Source of the DNA: Hybos culiciformis
Taxonomy: Eukaryota > Arthropoda > Insecta > Diptera > Hybotidae
Direction of reading: 5' to 3'
Length of the DNA stretch: 64,000 nucleotides
Assembly (NCBI GenBank): GCA_964007475.1
Contig: OZ023273.1
Span: 146,665,308-146,729,307, forward strand
Part shown: one piece after another, positions 39,815 through 52,109 of the stretch
How the letters are laid out: each line of letters starts with the position of its first letter
Numbering within the stretch: position 1 is the stretch's first letter
Notes under the pieces: generated by a model
The model's database searches: none
What the model saw: only the letters and a program-made list of their open reading frames with translations
Told to the model about the DNA's origin: nothing
Translations under genes and position numbers: made by a program

Positions 39815-42800
39815 TAATTATAAAATCTATATAAGTATAGTTAGTTCTATAACACATTTCGAATATCTATTTAATCTAATAAAAATTACAAAGAATAATG
39901 ACATGGTTCAATGGTGAAGTTTGAAATAGGTTTCTCACTCACTAATTAAAATAATCTTTATTATATTTTTGAATAAACAATTTCAATTGAATTTTAAACA
40001 TAAAAATTAAAAAAAAAATGCAAACGTAAAAGAATTAAGTATTTTATTTATTTATTTGTATACAATATTCACAGAGGTGGCACGTTTATAAAATTTTGCT
40101 GCTAACCACGAACAAAATTCAGTAGAATTTTTGATGCTGATTTTCTTTGTTTTTGATTTTTGAATAATTACACGATTTGACACACAAGAAATGAACAAAA
40201 AATTTTATTATTCCAAAATTCGAAAAATCCGATTCCGAAAAATAAACTCATCTTTAAAGGAATGAGGTTGACACGATTTATATTTATACTACTTAACTAT
40301 ATTTTTAACATGGCACACAAATTTTAAATTTTAAGGCATTAAAACAAAAATATACCATAATACCAAGATTTCTGATGCGCTGCTGTAATTAACAATTTAT
40401 AGTTTATGCGAATCACATTTATTTTGAATGTAAATAAAATGTATGAGAAAACTTAATCTTCAGTGTGCGCTAATCTTGAAGACGAAACACACTGGAAATA
40501 AAAAGCAAAGATAAATTCAAATTTTTTCAGATAATTTCAAAAGCCCACCCACAAAATAAAATTGGAACTTAAATTTCTCTATTTTAGTTTTTGCGCCCAT
40601 AATTATACTTACTTCTTTATACGCCCTCATCATGATTCATTGATAAATTTTAATTAAGTATCCGACAAGGAAACAAAAAAAAAAAACAACAATTGTTTCT
40701 TCCTTTCCTTTAACTCAATATAATAAGAACAAAAACTTATCTTTTTCAGTAATGTCTTATGTAGCCACATTACATGAAACGAAAACAATTTTTTCATCTT
40801 TTATATACAAAAATAAATAATAATTACCTTCACATTATTTATATCTCATAATATATCTGCAGCATTTAAATTACATTAAAATAAGTTTTCATATAGTAAA
40901 AAAAAAAAAGCATTATCTGATGCCATATTTTTTTCTTCGAATCAATTGCTTCTATTAATTCTTATTCTAATTCTTAGTCAGAAACTGAGGTATACAAAAT
41001 GTAGATTTATGACGTTATATTTCCCTAACTAGTACTATTCGACATTATTGTACACCCCGCTTAACGTCACAAGAGTGACATTATGAATAAGATATCAAAA
41101 TTAATTTGATAGAAAAACGAGAGTACCTGTAAGTCCTTTTAACTAACTACGATGCGTGTTGAAGTTTAAAAATGTGCGAAGCTTTAAATATTTTTAAATA
41201 ATAATCTCGATAATAATTTAATTAAACGATATATACAACTTATTATCGAAAACAGTATTATATGAACTTTAAATTCATTACAAATTCTTTAAATCATTAC
41301 TGTTACTAGAGAATTGATTTATTATTATTTAAAAAAAATAATTGTCGAAAACTTAAACAAAAATATTTTGCTGTTAAACTTACATTATAATACAATTTAT
41401 ATATTATGTAGTTACATTGTAGCTGGCAATTTTCTATTTAAATATTTATCGATTGTCAGTCTGGCAGAATTTTCTTTGTTTCGTAATTATGTTTTAGATT
41501 GATTTTTCGTACATGATAATATAATTTTTTTTCTTCTTCTTAAAAACTATAAAAAGTCTATTTTTAATTTTATTTTACTACTTATGCTGTTTTGTTTTTG
41601 TTTATAAATAGATATTTGAACATCCCATTCACAACGAACAGATTGTGATATAATTTATTAATTACCTACATTTTTTTTTAGAAATTTAAATAAAATCATA
41701 CTTAATTGGTTGATTGAAACATATTTTGCAAAAACTATTTCTTTCCGGAATGATTTAACTTCAAATTAAAAATTTGGAAGCTTTTATTTGAGTACATTAT
41801 ATACATACTAAGTAAGTTGTTTTTAAACCTAAGAATATAATTTTTACTTTTGAATCATAATGAAAATGTAGGTAAGCAATAATAAGGAGTTGAGCTTATT
41901 CTAACTACTCTTTATTTTTTCAAATCTTTTTGGTTGAATTGAATACGAACTACAAAAATTAATAAATCAAAGCTGGAAACTATAAAATAAGCTAAAAATA
42001 ATTTATTTATGGTAAAAAAATTGTTCTACATAATTGTACATAAATTTGATATGAAATATAAAAACTTTATGACTTTTTTTTTTTTTTACGAATTACGTTC
42101 TTGATTGAAGATACAACCGGAATACTTGAACAATTTGGAAATCCTTAAAATTTAATATTAGAAACCAAATTGTATGTTTTCAAATACTTTCATAAGAATT
42201 CGAACCGGCTGTCTATCTAATACTGACCATTCATTAACAAAGCATAAATATGCGCATATGTTTACATAGAATCTAGCATAAAAGTATTATACAAACTACG
42301 TATTTAGGTAAGTACTTAATGTTAAACAAAATTCTAAAGCCTATTTTTATGAAAAAACTGGTAAACCTATAATATATAGATTTTTTTTTCATTTTTATTC
42401 AAAACAAAATAATATAATTCTTCAAACCTGACATTATTCATTATCAAAATAATTAAGCTCTTAATATTTATTATCTTGCAATACTTATTATAGGTAACTA
42501 AACTATATAGTTTTTACCTACAAACCGAGGTACAAACTAATTGTTGATATTATTACGAGTATGTATTCTTATAATAAATTCACATGAACTTTTACACATA
42601 TAAAAACAGACATTGTTTTTATTGCGTGAAAATAACAATCCATATCTAATCAGTTACACATTCTTCAAATATTTAAACTAAAAAATTACCAAACCATGCA
42701 AAATTCAAATACTTTTAAAATCAATTATCACAGAAAAAAAAATATATATACCTACTTATGTTCTTTCTTGATAACTCAAAATTCAGCACTCATTCATTAT

Positions 42801-43059
42801 TAACAGGTATATATAAATAAAGATTATGTTTAACATAGAATTGTGAGATTAATCTAAGGGAATTCAAAAAATGCAGTAAAACGGGTCAGAATGAAAAAAA
42901 AAATGTATAAGATTATGTTTATGTATCAACTGAATAAACATAAACTACAAGAAAATGCATTATTTGATAACCCTTCAAGCATATCTACAAGAAAATATAA
43001 CATCATTGGAGTGAATTTTAGAATTTGTTAGAGCAATTATTTTTCTCTCATATTTTTGT

Positions 43060-43107
43060 AACTTTGATTTTAATCGAGGATTTTATGACTTTGATTTTAA
43101 TCGAGGA
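43060..43107. repeat. Tandem pair, 27-bp period
   Basis: ACTTTGATTTTAATCGAGGA is present at 43061-43080 and 43088-43107. Confidence 0.8.
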
Positions 43108-45229
43108 ATTTCATTGCATACATAAAGTTGGTAAAAAAAAAAGAAAGAAATTTTAATTAAACTCAGAAAACTAAAATAGGAGCTTAGAACTGGAAAGTTT
43201 GTTTCTCAAAGAATGTATTTATGACATTGACCCAATGCGGTTTTTTTTTTTTTCTGTCTGGAATTTAATTGAGTGTGGTTGCAACAAAGTGCTTAGCTAT
43301 TGAAAAATTGTTTACATAAGTGATATAATATTTTTCACATCTATATAATCTTGTACTTTACGTGGACATAATTGATTAAAAATATATTAAAATTTTTTTT
43401 CTGTTGTTTATATAAAATATTTTATTAATATTTATTTGTATATAACATTGTCTTTTAAATTCCGATTTCAGTTTATTTAAAAAAAATGGCATATAGAAAG
43501 AATTTTCCATAATATTTAAAAGTACATAAAAACTGCACTTATGCATACTTAGCTGTTTTTTCTTTTATATTGTCTTGGCTTGACAAATGCTTAGATGAAA
43601 AATTCTTAGTTGTCTTATATTGTCTTTATATTAGTCAAATTCTTGGAAGAAAGATTCTTAATAAAATAATTTCGTTAAAATGGGAATTTGTTTCCTTCCT
43701 CGAAAATTTGATCAGTTTTTTATGCACGGAAATGAGAATTTACTTCAAGGATTAGAGTTTGTGTCAAAACATCGCAGAACTGAGGATTAGAAATTTTTCA
43801 AATTTTACTGAACTACGAATAATTACTTCAAGTTTATTATTAGATACGAAATCTCATTGGTATTTATTTATATGCGAATTATTTGCTTAAGTTCTTCTAA
43901 ATAAGAAAATAAAATTATACATAAATACAATATCAAATCTAAGTACCTACTCACGTATTTTTTATTTTTTATTTTATTACAACTAAGAGTTATTTATCTA
44001 TGTTAGTTTAAAATTTTTTTATTTCAACCTAATTTCATTTATTACTGATCAATGTTAATCACACAACTGCACAAAATATAATAGTCTTGATCAGTTTATT
44101 CTACCTAACAAAAAAAAGAAGTTAAATAAGTAAGTAGTTTACCTTGCTCTAATGAAGAAAAAATATTTTTATTTTATTTCTTTATTATATGTTTAGGCGA
44201 TTACATTGCCCGCATTAGTAATTTATTTTATATTATCTTAACGTGAATTTATCTATCGAAGGACAACGTTTAAAGAAAAATTTTTATTTGATACAACTTT
44301 AATCAAAATTGAGAACGAAAAAAGAATAAAGAAATAAATGCAAGTACTTAATAAACTTTGTTCCACTAGATATCGAGTTTCCGAGTTATTTCGATAAATT
44401 CCGGTTGCTGTCATTTTTTTTAAGATAAAGACCTCGATAAAGACATACTTAACATTCAAATATAATACAAAAATATTAATAAAAATAAACTTTTTGCATT
44501 ATATACCGAAAAAAAAAAATATTGTGAATGTCACATCTGTTTTTAAGCTTTCCATACAAAAATTAACATTATATTCATAATTAGACAAATTGTAAAAAAG
44601 AAACAAGTAAATAAAATTAACACCTTAATTCAATCTACAAACCTAATTTTGTACTGAAATAAAAAAAATATGTAAATTAAGTTGTATCAGTATTAAATAT
44701 AACTAATTTAGTTGACGAAATCATTATTGATAAACTATATAATATTAACAATTACTAAGTGGCCAGTTTAATTTTACTTACAAATTTTAATCCAAGTAAA
44801 ATAAAAATAAATTAAAATTAAAAACAGAATATAAGTATAAAATTAAACATATATACTGTATTATATACTTTGTAAAATCAATTGACCATAACGATATTAA
44901 TTCGAGAAGTATTTTATAAACAAACCCCAAAATTAAACCTAAAATTCTTGTACACATTTTCGGTCTAATAATTTTTAGATAAGTGTATACTTAAGTACTT
45001 AAATATGCAAAAAAAAAAGGTACTTTAAAATAAATTGTTGTATACCACCAAAGTACTTATTTAGTACTAATTTAGTTATTAGTTGTACTGAGAGTAAGTA
45101 TATTAAATAAAAACCAAGATAAAAACTAATAAGTAAGGATTCCGCCTTTTTTTTGATACGTGAATTGTGAACACAGGACTATATTTCATTTGGTGTTCAA
45201 ATCCCTTTTTTTTTAAATTGAATTAGCTC

Positions 45230-45264
45230 ATTAATATCGTCGGAATCAGACCAGCGATATTAAT
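45230..45264. repeat. Hairpin with 10-bp perfect stem
   Basis: ATTAATATCG at 45230-45239 is the exact inverse of CGATATTAAT at 45255-45264, around a 15-nt loop. It could be a chance A+T-rich stem or the remains of a small element. Confidence 0.5.
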
Positions 45265-47627
45265 TTAGAAAAAAAAAAGTATTTTAATATTTTATTAAAG
45301 AAATAAACTAGATTGTGTACAAAATTTGCTTTATTTCTTAGTACTTATTATAGAAATTGATTCATTCATTGTAAGAGAAACTAAAAAATACTTAAGACCT
45401 TTTTTGAAAATTGTGTTACAAGCTAAGCATGTATAATAAGTATTTATAGTTTTATTGCAAAACAACTAATAAAATAAAAGCTTAATATTATTGTTTTAAA
45501 AATAATTTAACTTATCTCATTTCAGTTGTTACTTACTTATTAATCGCAAAAACATAAAAATATAAATAAACATAAATGTGCAAAAAATGCACAATTTTTT
45601 TTTTTTCGTATATAATAAAGTAATTTTGTGGTCTCATAAATATGAGAAAATAAATAAATAAATAATTCTTTATTATCTTCCCCAACTAAACACTAATTAT
45701 TATCTATAGAAATATTTTAAAAGCAGTTTCAGCATTACATAAATACTTATATTTATTCTAAAATCTTAAAACCTCAAAATCAAAAAAGAGAAGTAACCTC
45801 GGAAGTAACAATTTTTATATATTAAAAAGTAATAGGTACCTACTTACCTACTTCCTGGTACTTACTATAGGACGAATAACATCAAAGAAAACCAAAATCA
45901 TAAATACTTTTGTAGTTTTTTTATATTGAATATATGCATAGTTATTTCTAATTTGTAAGATGATAAAACTAGCGTACATTTTAAGGTCAAATATAAAATC
46001 GAGCATTTACTTATAATATATTAACTGATTACTTAGTTTAAAACTCTTTCGGTTTAAAATAAATATTTATGAGGCATGTAGTTTTAATGGAATTATATTA
46101 GGTACTATCCGTGTCATACCGAGCTGCTACTTCGGAATATTATAATGATTTTAACTGCTTTTAAGCTTTATCATTATTTAGTTTAAATAATTTAAACGTG
46201 GGTTTAAATTAAATTAATTCCATAATTCTATACAATTGATCTTGCAATCAATAATACAAACATTATTGCAATGTAAATAAAGTAAGTATTACATTCATGC
46301 ATAAATTGAAAATTTTTAGATGATTTCTTATATACTTATTTGGTTATCTTAACATACATACACATAAACATAAGTAGATATACATTTGATATGTACGGAA
46401 TAAATTCAACATTTTTGCACATACAAGATTATTGCGTAATCACCAGGTTGTTTGACGATTAAAAGAAAAATTGTGTCAATATTTGATTTAAAGGTGGAAC
46501 AACAAACAACATATACATACATAAATAGAAATATATATATAATATACTTACCTACTAAAACTTATGATTATATATATTTTCAAAGAAATACATATAAACA
46601 AGTTATTTTTTATACAATGAACAAATTCGAGAAAAAAATAAAGATTTTTTTTTCTTTTCTAAATAAAAATAAAAGATAGGTAGGTAACTGATAAAAAATA
46701 AAAGTTTAAAATTTTTTTTAGCTTAATAGTGAGTTTGATAATGGTTTCACCGGGTTTCACTTATTATTAATGGCATAAACTTAATATATTATATTAAATA
46801 TCTTGTCTACACTATGTATCTGAGTAAATATGGGGTAGTGTGCATATGAGTATAGCTACTTATGGCAAGAATTAGTTTAAAATATGCTGCCCTCTAAATG
46901 CAATAAGCTGAAATTGATTTCCAGTTAGTACTTATTTGATATTTTGATCTTATTTTCGAATAAATCGAGGAATAAATAGTACAGATCGATGCTGTAAAAT
47001 AAAACAAAGCAAAATTTTGCACCTACCTCAGATAAATTATTTGTTAATTAAGGTAAGTTTTGTGGAAGCAAACAAACACAAATCATCTCATCGCATACTT
47101 ATTTTTATTTATGCAAGTATTCGAAAACATATTTTCATAACTTCCGAGTGTTTTTTTAATTGCTCATATTTTTGAACAGTAAGTATTTTTAAATAATTAG
47201 TTATTATAAATACTTACATTATTTCATTTGAGTTTCTGTAGTTAATTTTCGATAAATATTTCCACAGATGGAGGCTTTAGTCGCTTTCTCAATTCATAGA
47301 AAATTGCATTAAGTACTTCGGATCGTTCGCATATTGTCAAAACAAAACCATTAATTTTCTTAGAATAACTATAAGAACTAAGTATTTGTTTCTTTACAAC
47401 ACTTAAATTAACATATTTATCAATTAGCAATAAGTGTGTATATTCCTCGGTATATTCTTTTGATGGTCATTGACTTAATATAAACACTTATTCAGAATTG
47501 TAATTTACGCCTAGTAACTACTTTAAGTTAGCAACTAGTAAGTACCTACTGTTATTTATTTAATTATATATAACTAATACATATTATGAATTTAATAAAA
47601 ATAAATATTGAATTTTAAACTCGTAAT

Positions 47628-48168
47628 ATAATTCGCATATATGGGCTGGTGCTCCCAAAACCCATCTTGAATACCTGGACAAAGTTCAGAGAAGGGCTAT
47701 TAGATTGATAAACAATCACCAAACCACCAGCTCATTAACATCACTTAACCAACGTCGTAATGTAGGTTCTCTTTCCATTTTTTATAAATACCTTGTTGGA
47801 ATGGATACGTGTTCCCTGGAAGTAAAGGCCCTACTTCCTCAACTTCAAGTATTTGCACGCCAAACACGTACTGCTTCAACGTCACACCCATATTTCGTAA
47901 AAATTCCCAGATGTGATAGAACGAGCTTCGGAGATTCGTTTTCAATTCGCACCTCGAGAATGTGGAATGCTCTCCCATCGAAATTGTTCCCGTCAGCTGA
48001 CGGACGTTTGACTTACGACTTGCGCCGCTTTAAGAAGAGTGTACATGATTATCTACTAACTGTCCCACTTTTTAATCCCTTCTAAATTTCCTATCCCCAT
48101 TACCAAATCCATACTTCTTTAAGTATAAAAGGTATCCCACCTAGTGATTTGGTAACTTTAATAAAAAA
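47628..48168 (+). mobile_element. 5'-truncated LINE (jockey/CR1-like) 3' end
   Basis: An 11-bp direct repeat AAACTCGTAAT flanks the insert (47617-47627 and 48169-48179; up to three As may belong to the tail). The body carries the end of a non-LTR reverse-transcriptase protein, a short 3' UTR, and ends TTTAATAAAAAAAA. Truncation at the 5' end and the A-tail are typical of target-primed reverse transcription. Confidence 0.85.
47633..48085 (+). pseudogene. C-terminal remnant of non-LTR retrotransposon reverse transcriptase ORF2
   Basis: The open frame runs from the truncation point to TAA at 48083-48085, about 150 codons with no internal stop. It starts SHIWAGAPKTHLEYLDKVQR, continues RAIRLINN and RRNVGSLSIFYKY, and later reads SFSIRTSRMWNALPSKLFPS and LRRFKKSVHDYL. 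These blocks (HIWAGAP, LDxVQRRAIRLI, the FxxRTSRxWNxLP block) are characteristic of the region after the catalytic domain in jockey/CR1-type insect LINEs. The polymerase and endonuclease parts are absent, so it is a dead copy. The first Met-like start read from TTG at 47705 is not a real start. Confidence 0.85.
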
Positions 48169-48179
48169 AAACTCGTAAT

Positions 48180-50118
48180 TAACATAAGTACCTATTTCTT
48201 TGTAAAACTGTCGATATGTCTCATCTCAAGATCCCACGAACTACATTTTTGCACCAATATAAAGGTTAATCCCCGAATGAAAGGAAATATATATTCTAAA
48301 CAAATGTATACATATTTGTGATCGATATCAAAATTGGCATAATATAAATGTAGGTATCTAATAATATTATTTATATTTTTATAAAAAAAAGAATAAGCTA
48401 AAGAATGTATATATGCATATATGTATAAGTATATAATATTCTTACTTACGAATTTCTAAAGAAAAAAACGCAAAAGCTGAAGGAAAAACATAAAATGGGA
48501 AATAACCAGAAAAATAATTTTCCCAATACAAGACTACAACATTCCATTTTATTTCACATTTCACAATTGTGGAATTGTTGAGATTGATTTTGCGGTCTTG
48601 ACCTCTATATTTATAGACAAAATAAAAAATAGATTTCAAAAGTTTTCAATAATAAGCTTTTTATCTCGCTTTTTATATACATATATACCTAATAAATTTT
48701 CATAGATTTTTCTCAAACAGAGAACTCAAAAACCATAAAAAATTTAATATCTGAACTTAAGTATATATTTGCGTATTTTTGTTTCCTCTGCTTTCAATCA
48801 AATTTGAAAAGTTATAAATAAAATATATACTTTTTTTTTTTATTTTTTTTACCAAAAACGAAAGAATAGAACCACTTGAATGAATTTAATAATTCTCGTA
48901 GTTTAGATATGTAGGTTTTCTACTTGAAAATTTCATTAGGAAAATCAAATCACACAGCAATAATAAATGTGTTAAACACACTTTTCTATTTTCATCTCTG
49001 AACGAAACCCTAAAATCGGTTTCCTTTATAATCCAAACCAGAAATCGTTAAGTACTTATACCGAGGTACTTACTTAGATATTTTAACCAACCTAGAAACC
49101 AACCTCTGATATTTCATATTAACAAAAAAAAAATAAAATTTATTCAGTGAAATAAATTTTTTGCGAATTCCTTTAACTACACAGTATAAATTCCTCTCTT
49201 GTAAAAATGTGGCGACCAAAATATTTTGACCTGTTGAAATTATTATGTTGTTTTTTTTTTATTTTATTTTTTTGCAATTCGTTTTCCTTTTACAAAAAAA
49301 ACTTTAAAAATCATTCTTCTTGTCTTCATCAAAATCCTGTTGCAAATTTTATTCTATAAAAAGTACTTATCTATACTTTGAATATTAAAATATTAGTAGA
49401 GGCTTGTCAAAAAAAAAAAAAACAAAAATTTTCTTTCGGAATAAAAAATATTGTAAAATTAACTTTCGAGAGAAAATATTTTATGTATTTCGAAGAAATT
49501 TTCTCCAATTTTAAATTAAAAAAAAAATATTGTTTAGTTATTTTTTCGAAAAAAAAAAAAAAAAAAAAAATTTACACACTACTATTAAAATTCATTCACA
49601 AATACAATTACAATCGGCGCGCTATATGCGCCGCCATACAAAAATATATCCTAAAAAAGGATAACAAATAATTCACAGGAATTTATGCAAAATTATTACA
49701 CATTTATATAATTAAGTCCAATATAGTAAGTACCTACCGGTACCTATCTACCTTATTTTGGATAGTTATATATATTTAAATATGTACTTCTATCTACTTA
49801 GATACTTCTTATTTATCTTTAAAGAAATCTTTAAATCTTTAAATCTTTAATCTTTAAATCTAAACTAGCCGAGAACTAAGTATACTTAATCATTTATCCC
49901 GAAAGTTCTCTTGATTATGATCATAATGATGATCAATCAATGTTATGCTTATGAGTATTCATTATTAATTATGAACTTCTAAGTACTGACTTAATTTCAA
50001 ATTACTTACTAATAATATTTCATTACTGACTGAATTTAAGTAAGTACCTAAATGTGGTGGTTTATTAATTTTTGTAAAAAAAATAATACTTAAGATTGTT
50101 TAATATTTCTTAATTACT
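48180..50118. other. Intergenic or intronic, simple repeats only
   Basis: Homopolymer-rich sequence. An ATCTTTAA-type microsatellite lies at 49815-49864. A small GC-rich near-palindrome (GGCGCGCTATATGCGCC, 49615-49631) stands out against the background but has no context. Confidence 0.5.
49815..49864. repeat. Microsatellite of TCTTTAAA units
   Basis: Five to six imperfect units of TCTTTAA(A) follow each other. Confidence 0.75.
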
Positions 50119-50120
50119 TA

Positions 50121-51296
50121 GGGTCAAGTGGGGTAATGGTGAACGATTTTGCAACTTCACAAAAAAACAAAGTTTAACATTATTTTTTCCTATCTTCGCT
50201 TGGTCGTAGAAAAAAAACCCATACGTTGCTGGAAAGCTGAACTTCTTCACTATCTTATGCATTTTTTGGAATTCTAATTTGAGGTACAGGCCCAGTGCTG
50301 TAGCTGATTCCGTAAAAATCGACGATTTTTACATTTACCTCACAAAAATGGGGTAAATGTGAACTGGTATTTACCTACACCAGAAACTCGTCAAAAATTT
50401 TTTCCTTTTTGGCCAATCGCACGTAATCGACGTCGATCATTTTTAAATCCACTTTCATCAGCGTTAAAAATAAAACAGGCATCTTCAACATCTTTTATGT
50501 TAATTTTGATGCAAACACTTTCCAATTTGTCGCAAAAATCGTAAATTATTGTAGGTTTGTGTGCAACTTTCCTACATTTTTGAAGTTATTCTGGCTTTTT
50601 AATAGACAGTGAAGGATTTCGTGCAATAAGTGATCTGAACCAATCCAATCCAGCATACCATTAACGAATGGTGTATTTAAATTTTTTGATAAAACAAAAC
50701 TTTATATAAGGCCTAACAATTTGTCTCTGTCACATGGGTAGCCACTTTTTGCACGATCTAATAGGCTTCAGAAAATTTCTCCTCCACTTTTTTTTTGGCA
50801 ATGTGTTCTTAACGTAATTTCTGGGCATTTTAGGTCCACTTCCTTATCTTTAAACATAAAATAAGATTTTTTTTTATTTTCACAATTACCCCTTTTTATG
50901 TTCACAATTACCTCACACATTAAAAATTAAGGGGTAATTGTGAAAGTTAATTATTTCACTTTGTTTTTATTTTTATTTAAAAATGTATTTCATTTTATTT
51001 AAATTAATCCGTTATATTGCTAAATTAAATAATTTTAATTTACTAATGTCAAATTTTCACTAAAATAAAAAGATTTAAAAAAACTCTTCTCAACTGAAAA
51101 ACACTTTTTTTTTTTACCTTTTTTCAAATACTTGCTGTCAAGTAGAAAATGCACAAAACACTACGAAACTTTTTTTACACGTGCAGAAAATATTATAATT
51201 TGTGTTTACGCTTTAAATTTTTTTAAATTATAAATTTTTCCAAGGCTACTTTTACCGTTCACAATTACCCCAATTCACAATTACCCCACTTGACCC
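50121..51296 (-). mobile_element. Internally deleted pogo-like (Tc1/mariner superfamily) DNA transposon
   Basis: The ends are inverted repeats, GGGTCAAGTGGGGTAAT at 50121-50137 and its inverse at 51280-51296, each bordered by TA (50119-50120 and 51297-51298), the target duplication of Tc1/mariner/pogo transposons. Flanking AATTACT also mirrors across the ends. The motif GGGGTAATTGTGAAC or a close variant occurs about seven times, at both ends and inside (50350, 50879, 50900, 50931, 51257, 51273), in both directions. Minus-strand transposase fragments are present. At 1176 bp it has lost most of the coding region. Confidence 0.8.
50380..50828 (-). pseudogene. Broken pogo/Tigger-type transposase fragments
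   Basis: Reading the minus strand, an ATG at 50828 opens MPRNYVKNTLPKKKW, which looks like the usual start (MPRNYxRKT) of pogo-family transposases just before their DNA-binding HTH. The frame is then lost to stops and shifts. A second piece (about 50550-50390) reads FCDKLESV, then IFNADESGFKNDRRR and AIGQKGKN, followed by a stop and then RVSGVGKY. The NADESG block with its Asp is the first catalytic Asp region of the DDE domain, and the KGxN..RVSG block normally follows it. The other two catalytic residues are missing because the element is internally deleted. It cannot make an active transposase. Confidence 0.7.
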
Positions 51297-51314
51297 TAAG
51301 TAATTTGAATTTGA

Positions 51315-51482
51315 AACGAAACAACTCATCTTTTGAACACAAAAAGAAAAATTTTCGCCGATTTCAGTAGCAACAATAACAACGGAACGAAAAGTGCTCA
51401 GGAAAAGAACGGCGCCGGACAAATCCGGTTTTCAGTTTACGGTGGTGGTGCCAATTTCGATGTCTGTCAGAACGTAGCTTAA
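51315..51482 (+). CDS. Orphan coding-like patch, possible 3'-terminal exon
   Basis: A 55-codon open frame ends at TAA 51480-51482. From 51366 its composition changes to balanced codons: AQEKNGAGQIRF and SVYGGGANFDVCQNVA before the stop. A plausible acceptor (GATTTCAG, AG at 51366-51367) precedes this part. It starts right beside the pogo-like element. I do not recognise the protein and found no upstream partner exon on the plus strand. It may be a terminal exon of an unseen gene, a fragment of a mobile element, or non-coding; a CCGGA/TCCGG hairpin (51416-51429) lies inside. The other strand is also open here, which weakens the coding case. Confidence 0.3.
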   Translation, partial: NETTHLLNTKRKIFADFSSNNNNGTKSAQEKNGAGQIRFSVYGGGANFDVCQNVA

Positions 51483-52078
51483 AGAAATATGTTTTTTTTT
51501 TAAAATAAACTTTAGATTTAATTACATACCTACTTTAAATGTTCTAATTAATTAGCAGGCTATATAAATATGTAAGAAAAGTTTTGACAAGATGATAGTT
51601 AAATAACAATTTTAGAGCTTGTTTCATGATTTGTTTTTTTTTTTCAGACTCAATAAAATGAACAGTAAAAAAGCAGTCAATAATAATGAGAAGAATTTTA
51701 TTTAATAGTATTATATAGTTATCACTCTTATTACCATACCACGAAAAAATAGCTAGTTTCCCACATTTTTGTTGTAATTCTGGGAAGGAGAAATATTAAT
51801 TTTTGACAGTCTGCTAAAAGAGTTATAAGTATTATTCTGTAGTTCTATATAGTCCACTGGCGTTTTTAAAGGTTATTAACTAAAGACAAAATAAAGCCAT
51901 TCCGGAATTTCAATGACTAAGTATGTAGCATAAAACAACATATAAGTTAGTATGTGAGTCTGCATGAATAATGGTAGATAATTACTCTTTTTAACTCTTT
52001 TTTTTCACCTGTGTTAAAAAAGTTGGACTTTTGTGCAGTTTAAAATCCTACCGACATACAATTTAATTTTATAAATAA

Positions 52079-52109
<31 letters not shown>

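Larger units (their letters stand above)
39830..47616. other. Intergenic or intronic, nothing coding recognised
   Basis: A+T-rich sequence with small open frames that look random. Two minor repeats are listed: a 27-bp tandem pair at 43060-43107 and a hairpin at 45230-45264. Confidence 0.5.

Noticed and set aside
45170..45215. Possible B-box-like GTGTTCAAATCCC
   Set aside because: No matching A box at the right distance and no tRNA fold.
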